Shown in pieces: positions 25,905 to 34,649 of a stretch of DNA of 64,000 nucleotides (positions are counted from its first letter, which is position 1; each line of letters starts with the position of its first letter). The notes under the pieces are model-generated. The model did no database searches, was not told where the DNA came from, and saw only the letters and a list, made by a program, of their open reading frames with translations. The stretch is taken from contig NZ_PGET01000001.1 in assembly GCF_002797975.1 (NCBI RefSeq), forward strand, positions 1,550,001 to 1,614,000, in the 5' to 3' direction. The DNA comes from [Clostridium] celerecrescens 18A. GTDB lineage: Bacteria; Bacillota; Clostridia; Lachnospirales; Lachnospiraceae. The translations under genes and the position numbers were made by a program.

Positions 25905-26894
25905 ATGCGTATCATATTTATGGGAACACCTGATTTTTCCGTTCCCGCTCTTGAGGCTTTAAAAGAGGCCGGGCATGAGATCCTTGCGGTAGTTACCCAG
26001 CCGGATAAACCAAAGGGAAGAGGGAAGGAAGTCCAGATGACTCCGGTAAAGGAGAAGGCAATGGAATACCAACTTCCTGTTTACCAGCCGGTTAAAGCCA
26101 GGGATCCGGAATTTGTAAAAATTCTTTCAGACATGGCACCGGAGCTGATCATAGTGGTTGCTTTCGGACAGCTTCTGCCAAAGTCCATACTGGATATTCC
26201 CAAATACGGTTGTGTGAATATCCATGCTTCTCTGCTTCCTAAGTACCGCGGCGCATCTCCCTTACAGTATGCGGTCATTAACGGGGAAAAGGAAAGCGGT
26301 GTCACGACCATGATGATGGCGGAGTCTCTGGATACCGGAGATATGCTGGATCAGGAAGCCATTTCTTTGGATGAAAAAGAAACCTTTGGCAGCCTTCATG
26401 ATAAACTGAGCAGGCTTGGAGGCAGGCTTATTTTAAAAACCATAAACAAACTGGAAGATGGAACTGCCATCCGTATTCCCCAGGATGATTCTAAGACCTG
26501 CTATGTAGGCATGATAAAAAAGTCTATGGGAGACATTGACTGGTCCATGGATGCAGTATCCATTGAGCGCCTGATTCGTGGATTAAACCCATGGCCCAGC
26601 GCCTATACAGTCTGGAATGGAAAAGTGATGAAACTATGGGAAGCAGAAGCAGTGGATAAGGAGTATGAAGGGGCTTATGGCCAGGTGGCAGAGGTTAGCC
26701 GGGATACGCTGGTCATAAAAACCGGAAAAGGCGGCTTATCCATCCGCAAACTTCAGCTGCAAGGGAAAAAGTGCATGGATATTGACGCGTTTCTCCGCGG
26801 ATATCCCATTGCAAAAGGCACCGTTTTGGAGCGCCTTGCGGACATACCTAAAAGCCAGGAAAGCGCGGGCAAGAAAGAAGAAAGGGGAGTCTGA
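25905..26894 (+). CDS. fmt: methionyl-tRNA formyltransferase
   Basis: Formylates initiator Met-tRNA using 10-formyl-tetrahydrofolate. The N-terminal Rossmann domain carries MGTPDFSVPALEAL and VTQPDKPKGRGKE. The catalytic loop contains NIHASLLPKYRGASPLQYAV (Asn/His region) and LDTGDMLDQ. The C-terminal OB-like tRNA-binding domain starts near residue 205 (GLNPWPSAYTVWNG). The length of 329 residues is standard. It is tightly coupled to def upstream and the YugP-type gene 2 bases downstream. Confidence 0.95.
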   Translation: MRIIFMGTPDFSVPALEALKEAGHEILAVVTQPDKPKGRGKEVQMTPVKEKAMEYQLPVYQPVKARDPEFVKILSDMAPELIIVVAFGQLLPKSILDIPKYGCVNIHASLLPKYRGASPLQYAVINGEKESGVTTMMMAESLDTGDMLDQEAISLDEKETFGSLHDKLSRLGGRLILKTINKLEDGTAIRIPQDDSKTCYVGMIKKSMGDIDWSMDAVSIERLIRGLNPWPSAYTVWNGKVMKLWEAEAVDKEYEGAYGQVAEVSRDTLVIKTGKGGLSIRKLQLQGKKCMDIDAFLRGYPIAKGTVLERLADIPKSQESAGKKEERGV

Positions 26895-26896
26895 TT

Positions 26897-27613
26897 ATGT
26901 ATTATGGCGGAATGATGGGATATTATTGGGATCCAACCTGGATCCTGGTCATCATCGGAGCAGTTCTGTCCATGGTGGCATCTGCAAGAGTGAACAGCAC
27001 ATTTAATAAATATTCAAAAGTAAGAAGCATGTCCGGAATGACAGGGGCTGAAGCAGCAAAGCGCCTTTTAAATTCCCAGGGCATTTATGATGTTCAGGTA
27101 AGGTCTGTAGGCGGGCAGCTTACGGATCATTATGATCCAAGAACCAAAACTGTTAACCTGTCTGACTCTGTTTATGGTTCCACATCAGTGGCAGCAATCG
27201 GTGTCGCAGCGCACGAATGCGGACATGTAATGCAGGACAGCACAGGCTATATTCCTCTGAAACTTCGGGCAGCCATTGTGCCGGCGGCCAATATTGGCTC
27301 CAAGGCAGCACTGCCTCTCATTATTCTTGGTGTTATAATAGGGGGAATCGGTTCTCCCTTAGTTAATATCGGCCTGATCCTGTTTTCTCTGGCGGTGATT
27401 TTCCAGCTGATCACCCTTCCTGTGGAATTCAATGCTTCCAGCCGGGCGGTTACACTTTTGGGCCAGGTGGGGATTTTAGGTGACCAGGAATTAGGTTATA
27501 CCAGAAAAGTGCTGGGTGCGGCAGCCCTTACCTATGTGGCGGCGCTTGCTGCAACCGTGCTTCAGCTTCTAAGGCTGGTTATCTTGTTTGGAGGAAGAAG
27601 GAATGATGACTAA
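26897..27613 (+). CDS. yugP: YugP-family neutral zinc metallopeptidase (membrane)
   Basis: Membrane protein of 238 residues with an N-terminal membrane segment, a zinc-binding HECGH motif in GVAAHECGHVMQDSTGY (about residue 105) and two or three C-terminal membrane segments. This matches the Zn_peptidase_2 / YugP family. The natural substrate is unknown. It sits in a fixed clostridial gene order between fmt and rsmB. Its last codons overlap the rsmB start by 11 bases, so rsmB translation is probably coupled. Confidence 0.9.
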   Translation: MYYGGMMGYYWDPTWILVIIGAVLSMVASARVNSTFNKYSKVRSMSGMTGAEAAKRLLNSQGIYDVQVRSVGGQLTDHYDPRTKTVNLSDSVYGSTSVAAIGVAAHECGHVMQDSTGYIPLKLRAAIVPAANIGSKAALPLIILGVIIGGIGSPLVNIGLILFSLAVIFQLITLPVEFNASSRAVTLLGQVGILGDQELGYTRKVLGAAALTYVAALAATVLQLLRLVILFGGRRNDD

Positions 27614-28934
27614 AGAGACAGACAGCAGGGAAATCTCACTGGATATCCTGTTAGAGATTATGGAGCGGGGAGGCTACAGCCATATCATCCTGCGTCAGGC
27701 TCTAAATAAGTATCAATATCTGGATAAATCGGAACGGGCCTTCATTTCCAGAATCGTAGAGGGGTCTGTAGAATACCTGCTTCAGATCGATTATATCATT
27801 GATTCCTTTTCTAATACAAAAGTTTCAAAGATGAAACCGGTAATACGCACTATTTTGCGCATGTCGGTCTATCAGCTTCTTTATATGGACCGTGTTCCCG
27901 ATTCCGCTGTATGCAACGAAGCGGTGAAACTTGCCGTGAAACGGAAATTTACAGGATTAAAGGGATTTGTTAATGGAGTGCTGAGGAATATTACCAGAAA
28001 TAAAGAGGGATTGGGCTGGCCCGATGATTCTGTCCGTTATTCTATGCCGGCATGGATCGTATCCATGTGGGAGGAGACCTATGGCAGGGAAACAGCAGTC
28101 ACCATAATGGAATCCTTTTTAAAAAATAAAAAAACCACGGTCCGCTGCAATTTTGCAAAGGCTTCAAAAGAAGAAATCCTTCAGAGTCTTAAAAAGCAGG
28201 GGGCAGAAGTAAGTGAGTCCGGAATCTCAGAAGCAGTGCTTTGCATTGAAAAATATGATTACCTGGAAGGCCTGGAGGCATTCCAAAAGGGATATATCCA
28301 GGTTCAGGATTTAAGTTCCAGCTTTGTAGGTGAAATTGCTGACCCTAAAAAGGGAGATTACGTCATTGATGTCTGCGGCGCGCCGGGAGGAAAGAGCATT
28401 CATATAGCAGATAAGCTTGACGGGACTGGTATGGTGGAGGTCCGGGACTTAAGTCTATTAAAGATAAATATGGTCGAAGAAAATATGAAACGATGCGGAT
28501 TTTTAAATATCCGCACAAAAGTCCAGGATGCACTTGTTGCTGACCCGGATTCCGTGGAAAAGGCGGATATCGTCATTGCCGATCTGCCTTGTTCCGGACT
28601 TGGAATCATTGGACGAAAGCCGGACATCAAATACCGCATGACGCCGGAAGCCCTGGAATCTTTGGCCGCGCTCCAGCAAAATATCCTGTCGGTTGTCCAG
28701 GCATATGTAAAACCGGGCGGACGTCTGATTTTCAGTACATGTACCATAAACAGAAAAGAAAATGAAGAAAATGCCCGGTGGTTTCTTGAGCATTTTCCTT
28801 TTGACTGCATAAGTCTCGAGGGAAAACTTGGAGAAGGGCTGGATTCAGCCGCCGCAAACCGGGAGTTTATACAGCTTTTGCCGGGAATCCATCCCTGTGA
28901 CGGATTTTTTATTGCGGAATTTCAAAAAAGGTAG
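27603..28934 (+). CDS. rsmB: 16S rRNA (cytosine-967-C5)-methyltransferase
   Basis: S-adenosylmethionine-dependent m5C methyltransferase of 16S rRNA. The N-terminal NusB-like RNA-binding domain ends in KGFVNGVLRNITR. The catalytic domain has DVCGAPGGKSIHIAD (SAM motif I), DLPCSGLGIIGRKPDIKYR with the general cysteine, and FSTCTINRKENEEN with the catalytic cysteine. The start is at 27603 or 27606; GGAGGAAGAAGG lies just upstream, and an in-frame TTG at 27588 precedes that site. About 443 residues. The stop codon lies at the edge of a 52-bp-type repeat that leads into rlmN. Confidence 0.93.
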   Translation: MMTKETDSREISLDILLEIMERGGYSHIILRQALNKYQYLDKSERAFISRIVEGSVEYLLQIDYIIDSFSNTKVSKMKPVIRTILRMSVYQLLYMDRVPDSAVCNEAVKLAVKRKFTGLKGFVNGVLRNITRNKEGLGWPDDSVRYSMPAWIVSMWEETYGRETAVTIMESFLKNKKTTVRCNFAKASKEEILQSLKKQGAEVSESGISEAVLCIEKYDYLEGLEAFQKGYIQVQDLSSSFVGEIADPKKGDYVIDVCGAPGGKSIHIADKLDGTGMVEVRDLSLLKINMVEENMKRCGFLNIRTKVQDALVADPDSVEKADIVIADLPCSGLGIIGRKPDIKYRMTPEALESLAALQQNILSVVQAYVKPGGRLIFSTCTINRKENEENARWFLEHFPFDCISLEGKLGEGLDSAAANREFIQLLPGIHPCDGFFIAEFQKR

Positions 28935-28982
28935 GCATACCTTTATACCCAAGGAGCATGGGCAGAATAGAGGAAATGGATA
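28929..28982 (+). repeat. dispersed copy of the 52-bp repeat upstream of rlmN
   Basis: Pattern GGCATACCTTTATACCCAAG, GAGCATGGGCAG, AATAGAGGAAATGGATA directly before the rlmN ATG. The GAGGAAA tail is the rlmN ribosome binding site. The internal ATG has become ATA, so only a start-less PKEHGQNRGNG frame remains; its TAA overlaps the rlmN ATG as TAATG. The left edge overlaps the rsmB stop codon. Confidence 0.8.
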
Positions 28983-30035
28983 ATGGATAAAATAGATATA
29001 AAATCTCTGGATATGGAGCACCTGACATCCTATATGGTATCCATTGGAGAAAAGCCCTTCCGTGCAAAACAGCTTTATGAATGGATGCACCAGAAGCTGG
29101 CTCCTGATTTTAATGAAATGACAAATCTTCCTAACTCACTGAAGGATAAGCTTGTGCATCTGACAGAGTTTACCTGTCTTTCAGTTGTTGAGGAAAAGAT
29201 TTCAAAAATAGATGAAACAAGAAAATACTTATTTGCTCTTTCCGATGGAAATGTGATTGAAAGCGTTTTGATGAAATACAAGCATGGGAATTCTGTCTGC
29301 ATTTCATCCCAGGTAGGCTGCCGCATGGGCTGTCGGTTCTGTGCTTCCACACTTGACGGATTGGAAAGAAATTTAACCCCTTCTGAAATGCTTGATCAGA
29401 TATACCGGATCCAAAGAATTACCGGGGAACGGGTTTCCAATGTGGTTGTCATGGGTTCCGGGGAACCTTTAGACAATTATGACAATCTGGTTCAATTCAT
29501 TCGCCTTCTTACGGATGAAAACGGACTGAATATCAGCCAGCGCAACATAACGGTATCCACCTGCGGCATAGTACCTGGAATTCTTCGGTTGGCGGAAGAG
29601 GATCTGCAGATTACCCTGGCATTGTCTCTTCATGCACCAAACGATGAAGTAAGAAAAACCCTGATGCCCGTTGCCAATCGTTTCCCTCTAAAGGATGTAC
29701 TGGATGCCTGCCAGACGTATTTTGATAAAACCGGTAGAAGACTTACCTTTGAATACAGCCTGGTGAGCGGTGTCAACGATAATTTAAAGGAAGCCTCCTC
29801 TCTGACGGCTCTTTTAAAGGGGCAGCATGGGCATGTGAATCTGATTCCGGTAAATCCTATTAAGGAACGCAATTACGTGCAGTCAGACCGGAAGGCAATA
29901 GAAGCCTTTAAAAATCTTCTTGAAAAAAACGGAATAAATGTTACTATAAGAAGAGAAATGGGACGGGATATTAACGGTGCCTGCGGACAGCTTAGGAAAA
30001 GCTTTTTAAGTCAGGAGTTAACTACTCCTCAGTAA
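28983..30035 (+). CDS. rlmN: dual-specificity 23S rRNA/tRNA adenine-C2 methyltransferase
   Basis: Radical SAM enzyme methylating A2503 of 23S rRNA and A37 of some tRNAs. The CX3CX2C cluster motif is at Cys113, Cys117 and Cys120 (GCRMGCRFCAST). Family landmarks include FRAKQLYEWMH, VVMGSGEPLDNYDN, LSLHAPNDEVRKTLMPV and YVQSDRKAIEAFKNLL. The resolving cysteine lies in the C-terminal GACGQLR. The length of 350 residues is standard. The ribosome binding site comes from the repeat copy just upstream. Confidence 0.95.
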   Translation: MDKIDIKSLDMEHLTSYMVSIGEKPFRAKQLYEWMHQKLAPDFNEMTNLPNSLKDKLVHLTEFTCLSVVEEKISKIDETRKYLFALSDGNVIESVLMKYKHGNSVCISSQVGCRMGCRFCASTLDGLERNLTPSEMLDQIYRIQRITGERVSNVVVMGSGEPLDNYDNLVQFIRLLTDENGLNISQRNITVSTCGIVPGILRLAEEDLQITLALSLHAPNDEVRKTLMPVANRFPLKDVLDACQTYFDKTGRRLTFEYSLVSGVNDNLKEASSLTALLKGQHGHVNLIPVNPIKERNYVQSDRKAIEAFKNLLEKNGINVTIRREMGRDINGACGQLRKSFLSQELTTPQ

Positions 30036-30092
30036 ATTACAGGGTATTTGACCCTTGAAGCATTCGCTGGATAAAGGAATGCAAGAATTCCT
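30013..30092 (+). other. cluster of short hairpins between rlmN and prpC
   Basis: AGGAGT/ACTCCT (30013-30029), AGGGT/ACCCT (30041-30055), GCATTC/GAATGC (30060-30082) and AGGAAT/ATTCCT (30075-30092). The last two share bases 30077-30080 and cannot form together. No U-run follows any of them. Confidence 0.45.
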
Positions 30093-30133
30093 GTACCTGG
30101 CACGTTGCTTACAGAAATAAAGAGGAAGTGAGA

Positions 30134-30145
30134 ATGAAACGATGA
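30134..30145 (+). other. minimal upstream ORF (Met-Lys-Arg-stop) overlapping the prpC start
   Basis: ATG AAA CGA TGA, whose stop TGA (30143-30145) overlaps the prpC ATG (30142-30144). The AGAGGAAG ribosome binding site is well spaced for this tiny frame but about 15 bases from the prpC ATG, suggesting that ribosomes reach prpC by termination-reinitiation. Confidence 0.5.
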
Positions 30146-30888
30146 AGGCTTGCGCTATGACGGATACCGGAAGAGTCCGTACGGCCAATCAGGATTATGT
30201 CTATGCCCAGGCAGAGCCTTTGGGCACACTGCCCAATCTTTTTTTGGTTGCAGACGGCATGGGCGGCCATCAGGCCGGAGATTATGCCTCCAGATATATT
30301 GCAGAAAGTCTGGTGGCTCACTTAAAACAGGCGGATTCGTCTGGTATTGTTCCGCTTCTTCGGGAGGAAATCTTGAAGGTCAACGGAATGCTTTATCAGG
30401 AATCCATGAAAAGTACAGAGTTAAACGGTATGGGAACAACCTTGGTTGCGGCTGTGATCGAGGACACTACTATGTATGTGGCAAATGTTGGAGACAGCCG
30501 TCTGTATCTGGTTAATAATAATCGGCTGCGACAGATTACAAAAGATCATTCCTATGTGGAAGAACTGGTGTCTTTAGGCCAACTGGAACGTGGAAGCCGG
30601 GATTATCAGGAAAAAAAGAATATTATAACAAGAGCGGTTGGTACTGAAGATAAGCTGGAGGTTGATTTTTTTGAAGTCAGTCTGGAACCTGGAGATTATG
30701 TGCTCATGTGTTCCGATGGACTCAGCAATATGGTTGAGGACGCTGAGATAGAAGAAATTATATGCTCAGAACTGGAGCTGCAGGAAAAGGCAGAGAAGTT
30801 GATTACAATAGCCAATGATAATGGCGGGAAAGACAATATAGCTGTTGTTTTAATTGATCCGCAAATTGGCAGGGAGGTAAGCTTATGA
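30142..30888 (+). CDS. prpC: PP2C-type protein serine/threonine phosphatase
   Basis: Metal-dependent phosphatase that reverses phosphorylation by the PASTA kinase encoded next. PP2C metal and catalytic motifs are visible: TDTGRVRTANQDY (residues about 7-19), LVADGMGGHQAGDYAS, NVGDSRLYL, MCSDGLSNMV and GKDNIAVVL. The length of 248 residues is standard. The stop overlaps the prkC start (ATGA), the usual phosphatase-kinase pair arrangement. Its start overlaps a three-codon upstream frame. Confidence 0.95.
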   Translation: MKACAMTDTGRVRTANQDYVYAQAEPLGTLPNLFLVADGMGGHQAGDYASRYIAESLVAHLKQADSSGIVPLLREEILKVNGMLYQESMKSTELNGMGTTLVAAVIEDTTMYVANVGDSRLYLVNNNRLRQITKDHSYVEELVSLGQLERGSRDYQEKKNIITRAVGTEDKLEVDFFEVSLEPGDYVLMCSDGLSNMVEDAEIEEIICSELELQEKAEKLITIANDNGGKDNIAVVLIDPQIGREVSL

Positions 30889-33044
30889 TCTTAAGACCGG
30901 GGACATTTTTACAGGACAGATATGAAATACTGGATCAGATCGGTTCCGGCGGGATGTCAGATGTATATAAGGCCCTGTGCCACAAATTAAACCGCCCTGT
31001 AGCCATAAAAGTCTTAAAAGAAGAATTCAGTTCAGACAGCGGTTTTGTCAGCAAGTTTAAAATGGAGGCCCAGGCGGCTGCCCGCCTTTCCCATCCAAAC
31101 ATCGTAAACATCTATGATGTAGTAGATGAAGGGGATCTCCATTACATTGTCATGGAACTGATTGAAGGAATCACGTTAAAAAATTATATTAATAAAAAAG
31201 GCTGTCTTGATGTGAAAGAGGCCATTGGTGTTGCAATTTCCGTTGCACAGGGAATCGCAGCTGCTCATGAACAAGGGATCATACATCGGGATATCAAGCC
31301 CCAGAATATCATCATAGCCAGGGATGGAAAAGTGAAGGTGGCTGACTTCGGAATCGCGCGGGCTGCCTCTTCCCAGACCTTAAGTGCTACCGCAGTAGGC
31401 TCTGTCCATTACATATCTCCGGAACAGGCAAGAGGCGGTTACAGCGATGTAAGAAGCGATGTTTATTCTCTGGGAATCACCATGTACGAAATGGTGGCTG
31501 GCAGAGTTCCGTTTCAGGGTGATAATACAGTGACTGTTGCCCTGGCCCATTTGGAAGACCCTATCACACCGCCAAGCTATTATAATGAGAACATTCCGGT
31601 AGGGCTTGAAAATATAATTTTAAAATGTACCGAAAAGAAACCGGAGTACCGTTATGGCAGTATGCAAGAGGTCATATCCGACTTACGGAAGGCCCTTGTC
31701 AATCCTGACGGAGATTTTGTCCAATATAATTCCCAGGTGGATGATTCCCAGACGGTTATTATCGGAAAACCGGAGTTGGAACAGATTCGTTCCGGCCGGA
31801 AGATCCAGGCAGATCCTTTTGCCAGCCGGAATGGAAACAGAAATCAGGAGCAGAGGCCGGAACGCCGCCCGGAAAAAAAAGCGGGCGGACAGCCAGGAAA
31901 CGGCAGAGCCAGAAAACAGGATTCAGAGGATGATATCAATCCTAAAATCGAAAGGCTTTTAACTGCGGCAGGTGTTGTTGTTGCCATTCTCATTGTGATC
32001 GTACTGGTCATCGTGTTCTCTAAGGTAGGAGGCTTGTTCCGTTCCGGTTCTCCCAAGGAAACTGAATCAACTGCGGAAATTTCTACGGAAGAAACCTTAA
32101 GCGACAAAAAAGTGAAAATGACCAGCGTTGTGGGATTGGCTACGGATATTGCAGAGCAGAAGTTAAAGGATAACGGCGGCCTGTATATGAAGGTAAGTGA
32201 TTACGTATATGATGACACGGTAGACAAAGGCGATATTGTGTCTCAGGACCCGGCAGAGGGTACGGTAATTGATAAGTATTCTGCTGTATATGTGATGGTC
32301 AGCAAGGGACCGGAGCACGAAACCGTTGATTTAACTACGCTTGGTCTGGAGAAGATGGATGGCGCTACCGCCAAGGCAGCTCTGGAGGGCAAAGGTCTGA
32401 CAGTCAATGAGGAACAGAAAAACAGCGATACCGTAGCAGCAGGATATGTAATCAGCTACAGCCCTGATAAGGCAAAAGAAGGAGAAACCGTGACTTTGGT
32501 TTTAAGCAGCGGCCCGGCTCTTGTCAATCCGGTCACTGTACCAAACATTATCGGCCAGACCCAGGAGGTCGCCGTGGAGATGCTGGCTGACGTGGGACTG
32601 GTTCAGGGAACGGTTACGGAAGCAGCTTCTGAGACAGTTCCCCGCGGTAATGTTATCAGCCAGTCCTTAACCGCTGACAGCCAGGTAGAGACGGGAACTG
32701 CTGTGAATTATGTTATCAGCAGCGGAACTGCCCAGCAGGCCAAGGTCAAATATCTGGCTTCCATTGATAAGTCTTATTCACTGCAGAATATTATCGGACC
32801 AGGCTCCGGCAGCACCCAGCTTACTTTAAAGATACAGCTGAGGCAGTCGGTGAATGGAAGGGATGAAATCAGAGAGCTAATGGGACCTGTTACCATGGCA
32901 GGCGACCAGATGCTTCCCGTATCATTTAAAAATATAGAAGGTGCTTATGGCGTTTCCGGCGGGACCGTAGAGATCGTAAATGTCGAGACCGGCGATGTGA
33001 TTAATTCTTATTTCATCACATTTATACCGGTACCGCAATCGTAA
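30885..33044 (+). CDS. prkC: PASTA-domain membrane serine/threonine protein kinase (PrkC/Stk1 type)
   Basis: Hanks-type kinase sensing cell-wall material through extracellular PASTA repeats; in Bacillus it controls growth, wall metabolism and spore germination. The kinase domain (about 10-270) shows GSGGMSDVYKA, AIKVLK, HRDIKPQNI, ADFGIARA and an activation loop containing LSATAVGSVHYISPEQARGG. A basic juxtamembrane segment, one transmembrane helix (about 360-380), three PASTA repeats (from about 405) and a C-terminal extracellular domain of about 100 residues follow. Its 3' end abuts a dispersed 52-bp repeat leading to rsgA, a GTPase known as a PrkC substrate in Firmicutes. Confidence 0.95.
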   Translation: MILRPGTFLQDRYEILDQIGSGGMSDVYKALCHKLNRPVAIKVLKEEFSSDSGFVSKFKMEAQAAARLSHPNIVNIYDVVDEGDLHYIVMELIEGITLKNYINKKGCLDVKEAIGVAISVAQGIAAAHEQGIIHRDIKPQNIIIARDGKVKVADFGIARAASSQTLSATAVGSVHYISPEQARGGYSDVRSDVYSLGITMYEMVAGRVPFQGDNTVTVALAHLEDPITPPSYYNENIPVGLENIILKCTEKKPEYRYGSMQEVISDLRKALVNPDGDFVQYNSQVDDSQTVIIGKPELEQIRSGRKIQADPFASRNGNRNQEQRPERRPEKKAGGQPGNGRARKQDSEDDINPKIERLLTAAGVVVAILIVIVLVIVFSKVGGLFRSGSPKETESTAEISTEETLSDKKVKMTSVVGLATDIAEQKLKDNGGLYMKVSDYVYDDTVDKGDIVSQDPAEGTVIDKYSAVYVMVSKGPEHETVDLTTLGLEKMDGATAKAALEGKGLTVNEEQKNSDTVAAGYVISYSPDKAKEGETVTLVLSSGPALVNPVTVPNIIGQTQEVAVEMLADVGLVQGTVTEAASETVPRGNVISQSLTADSQVETGTAVNYVISSGTAQQAKVKYLASIDKSYSLQNIIGPGSGSTQLTLKIQLRQSVNGRDEIRELMGPVTMAGDQMLPVSFKNIEGAYGVSGGTVEIVNVETGDVINSYFITFIPVPQS

Positions 33045-33106
33045 GGAACACACCCTTCGGGTATCCCTTCATGCCCAAAAAGCGCGGGCAGGAAAAAGGA
33101 AAAAAT
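33045..33106 (+). repeat. dispersed copy of the 52-bp repeat upstream of rsgA
   Basis: First hairpin CCC-TTC-GGG, then TTCATGCCCAAAAAGCGCGG, GCAGGAAAAAGGAAAAAAT before the rsgA ATG. The second hairpin reads TGCCC/GGGCA. Its internal ATG (33071) is in frame with rsgA and would add the extension MPKKRGQEKGKN. The GGAAAAAGG tail is the rsgA ribosome binding site. Confidence 0.85.
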
Positions 33107-33985
33107 ATGACAGGAAAAATTTTGAAAGGAATTGCAGGCTTTTACTATGTGCACGGCACAGACGAAAACATCTATGAATGTAAAGCAAAGGGTATTTTCC
33201 GCAATAAAAACGTGAAACCATTGGTTGGAGATGATGTGGAATTTTCTGTCCTGGACAGCATAGAACTGAAAGGAAACATCGAACAAATCCTGCCAAGGAA
33301 AAACACCCTGGTTCGCCCGGCCGTAGCAAATGTGGATCAGGCGCTGGTGTTGTTTGCCATTACCCATCCGGAACCCAACTTAAATCTGTTGGATCGTTTT
33401 CTGGTTATGATGGAAGTTCAGGAGGTTCCTGTAAAAATCTGTTTTAATAAAACGGATTTAACAGGCAGTGAAGAAAAGCTGGCTCTTGGAGATATCTATG
33501 AGGCAGCTGGTTATCCTGTGTATTTTACCAGTACCTATGACGATCAGGGAATTGAGGAGATCAGAGATCTGGTGCGTGGGAAAACCACGGTTCTGGCAGG
33601 ACCTTCCGGAGTGGGAAAGTCCTCCTTAACCAACCTTCTTTATCCTCAGGCTGAGATGGAGACTGCAAATATCAGCGAGAAAATTCAAAGAGGAAAGCAT
33701 ACCACCAGGCATTCGGAGCTTTTTGGCATCGGACGGGATACGTACCTTATGGATACGCCGGGATTTAGTTCCATGTACCTGGAAGACTTGGAGTGCAGTC
33801 AACTGAAGGACTATTTTCCTGAGTTTGAATCCTATGAAGACGGATGCCGGTTTCTGGGCTGTGTCCACATAGGAGAAAAAACCTGCGGCATAAAGGCTGC
33901 GGTAGAAGAAGGAAAAATAAACCGGGGCCGATATGAAAATTACCGGCTTTTATATCAGGATCTAAAAGAGAAAAGGAGATATTAA
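33107..33985 (+). CDS. rsgA: ribosome small-subunit-dependent GTPase A
   Basis: Circularly permuted GTPase acting in late 30S assembly. An N-terminal OB fold (MTGKILKGIAGFYYV) is followed by permuted G motifs: G4 FNKTDL, then G1 AGPSGVGKSSLTN (about residue 165), then G3 DTPGFSS. The C-terminal zinc knuckle is C-x(n)-CVHIGEKTCGI. The start at 33107 is preferred because the purine-rich tail of the upstream repeat gives a ribosome binding site; an ATG at 33071 inside the repeat could add 12 residues. rpe follows 1 base after the stop. Confidence 0.94.
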   Translation: MTGKILKGIAGFYYVHGTDENIYECKAKGIFRNKNVKPLVGDDVEFSVLDSIELKGNIEQILPRKNTLVRPAVANVDQALVLFAITHPEPNLNLLDRFLVMMEVQEVPVKICFNKTDLTGSEEKLALGDIYEAAGYPVYFTSTYDDQGIEEIRDLVRGKTTVLAGPSGVGKSSLTNLLYPQAEMETANISEKIQRGKHTTRHSELFGIGRDTYLMDTPGFSSMYLEDLECSQLKDYFPEFESYEDGCRFLGCVHIGEKTCGIKAAVEEGKINRGRYENYRLLYQDLKEKRRY

Positions 33986-33986
33986 T

Positions 33987-34649
33987 ATGCTTAAACTTGC
34001 CCCTTCCATATTAGCGGCAGACTTTAAAATTCTTGGACAGCAGGTAGCTGAAGTGTCGGAGGCAGGAGCCCAGTACATTCATCTGGATGTGATGGATGGT
34101 GCATTTGTGCCCAGTATTTCATTTGGAATGCCGGTCATCGGAAGCCTGCGGAGCTGTACGGACCGGATATTCGATGTTCACATGATGGTTGAGGAACCTG
34201 GAAGATATATCAATGATTTCAAAGAAGCAGGAGCTGATCTCATCTGTGTCCATGCAGAAGCCTGCACCCATTTAGACCGTACCATAAATCAGATCAAGGA
34301 AGCCGGTCTAAAGGCTGGAGTAGCCCTTAATCCGGCAACTTCCCTATCTGTCCTTGATTTCATTCTTGCGGAAGTGGACATGGTTTTACTCATGACGGTA
34401 AACCCAGGCTTTGGCGGACAAAAATTTATTCCGTATACCCTGGATAAAGTTAAGGACTTAAGGCGCATCTGCAGGGAGCGGAATTTGGAGACAGATATCC
34501 AGGTTGACGGGGGCGTCACCTGTGAAAATGTGAGAGAACTGATTGAGGCAGGTGCTAATGTATTTGTGGCCGGTTCTGCTGTATTTAAAGGAAATGCGGC
34601 TGATAATACAAAAGCATTCTTAAAAATATTTGAGGAATATGAAGGGTGA
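33987..34649 (+). CDS. rpe: ribulose-phosphate 3-epimerase
   Basis: Pentose phosphate enzyme interconverting ribulose 5-phosphate and xylulose 5-phosphate. TIM-barrel protein of 220 residues with LAPSILAADF, the metal-site HLDVMDGAFVPSISFG, DVHMMVEEP, LLMTVNPGFGGQKFI and QVDGGVTCENV. The rsgA-rpe-thiN order is conserved in Firmicutes. The stop overlaps the GTG start of thiN. Confidence 0.96.
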   Translation: MLKLAPSILAADFKILGQQVAEVSEAGAQYIHLDVMDGAFVPSISFGMPVIGSLRSCTDRIFDVHMMVEEPGRYINDFKEAGADLICVHAEACTHLDRTINQIKEAGLKAGVALNPATSLSVLDFILAEVDMVLLMTVNPGFGGQKFIPYTLDKVKDLRRICRERNLETDIQVDGGVTCENVRELIEAGANVFVAGSAVFKGNAADNTKAFLKIFEEYEG

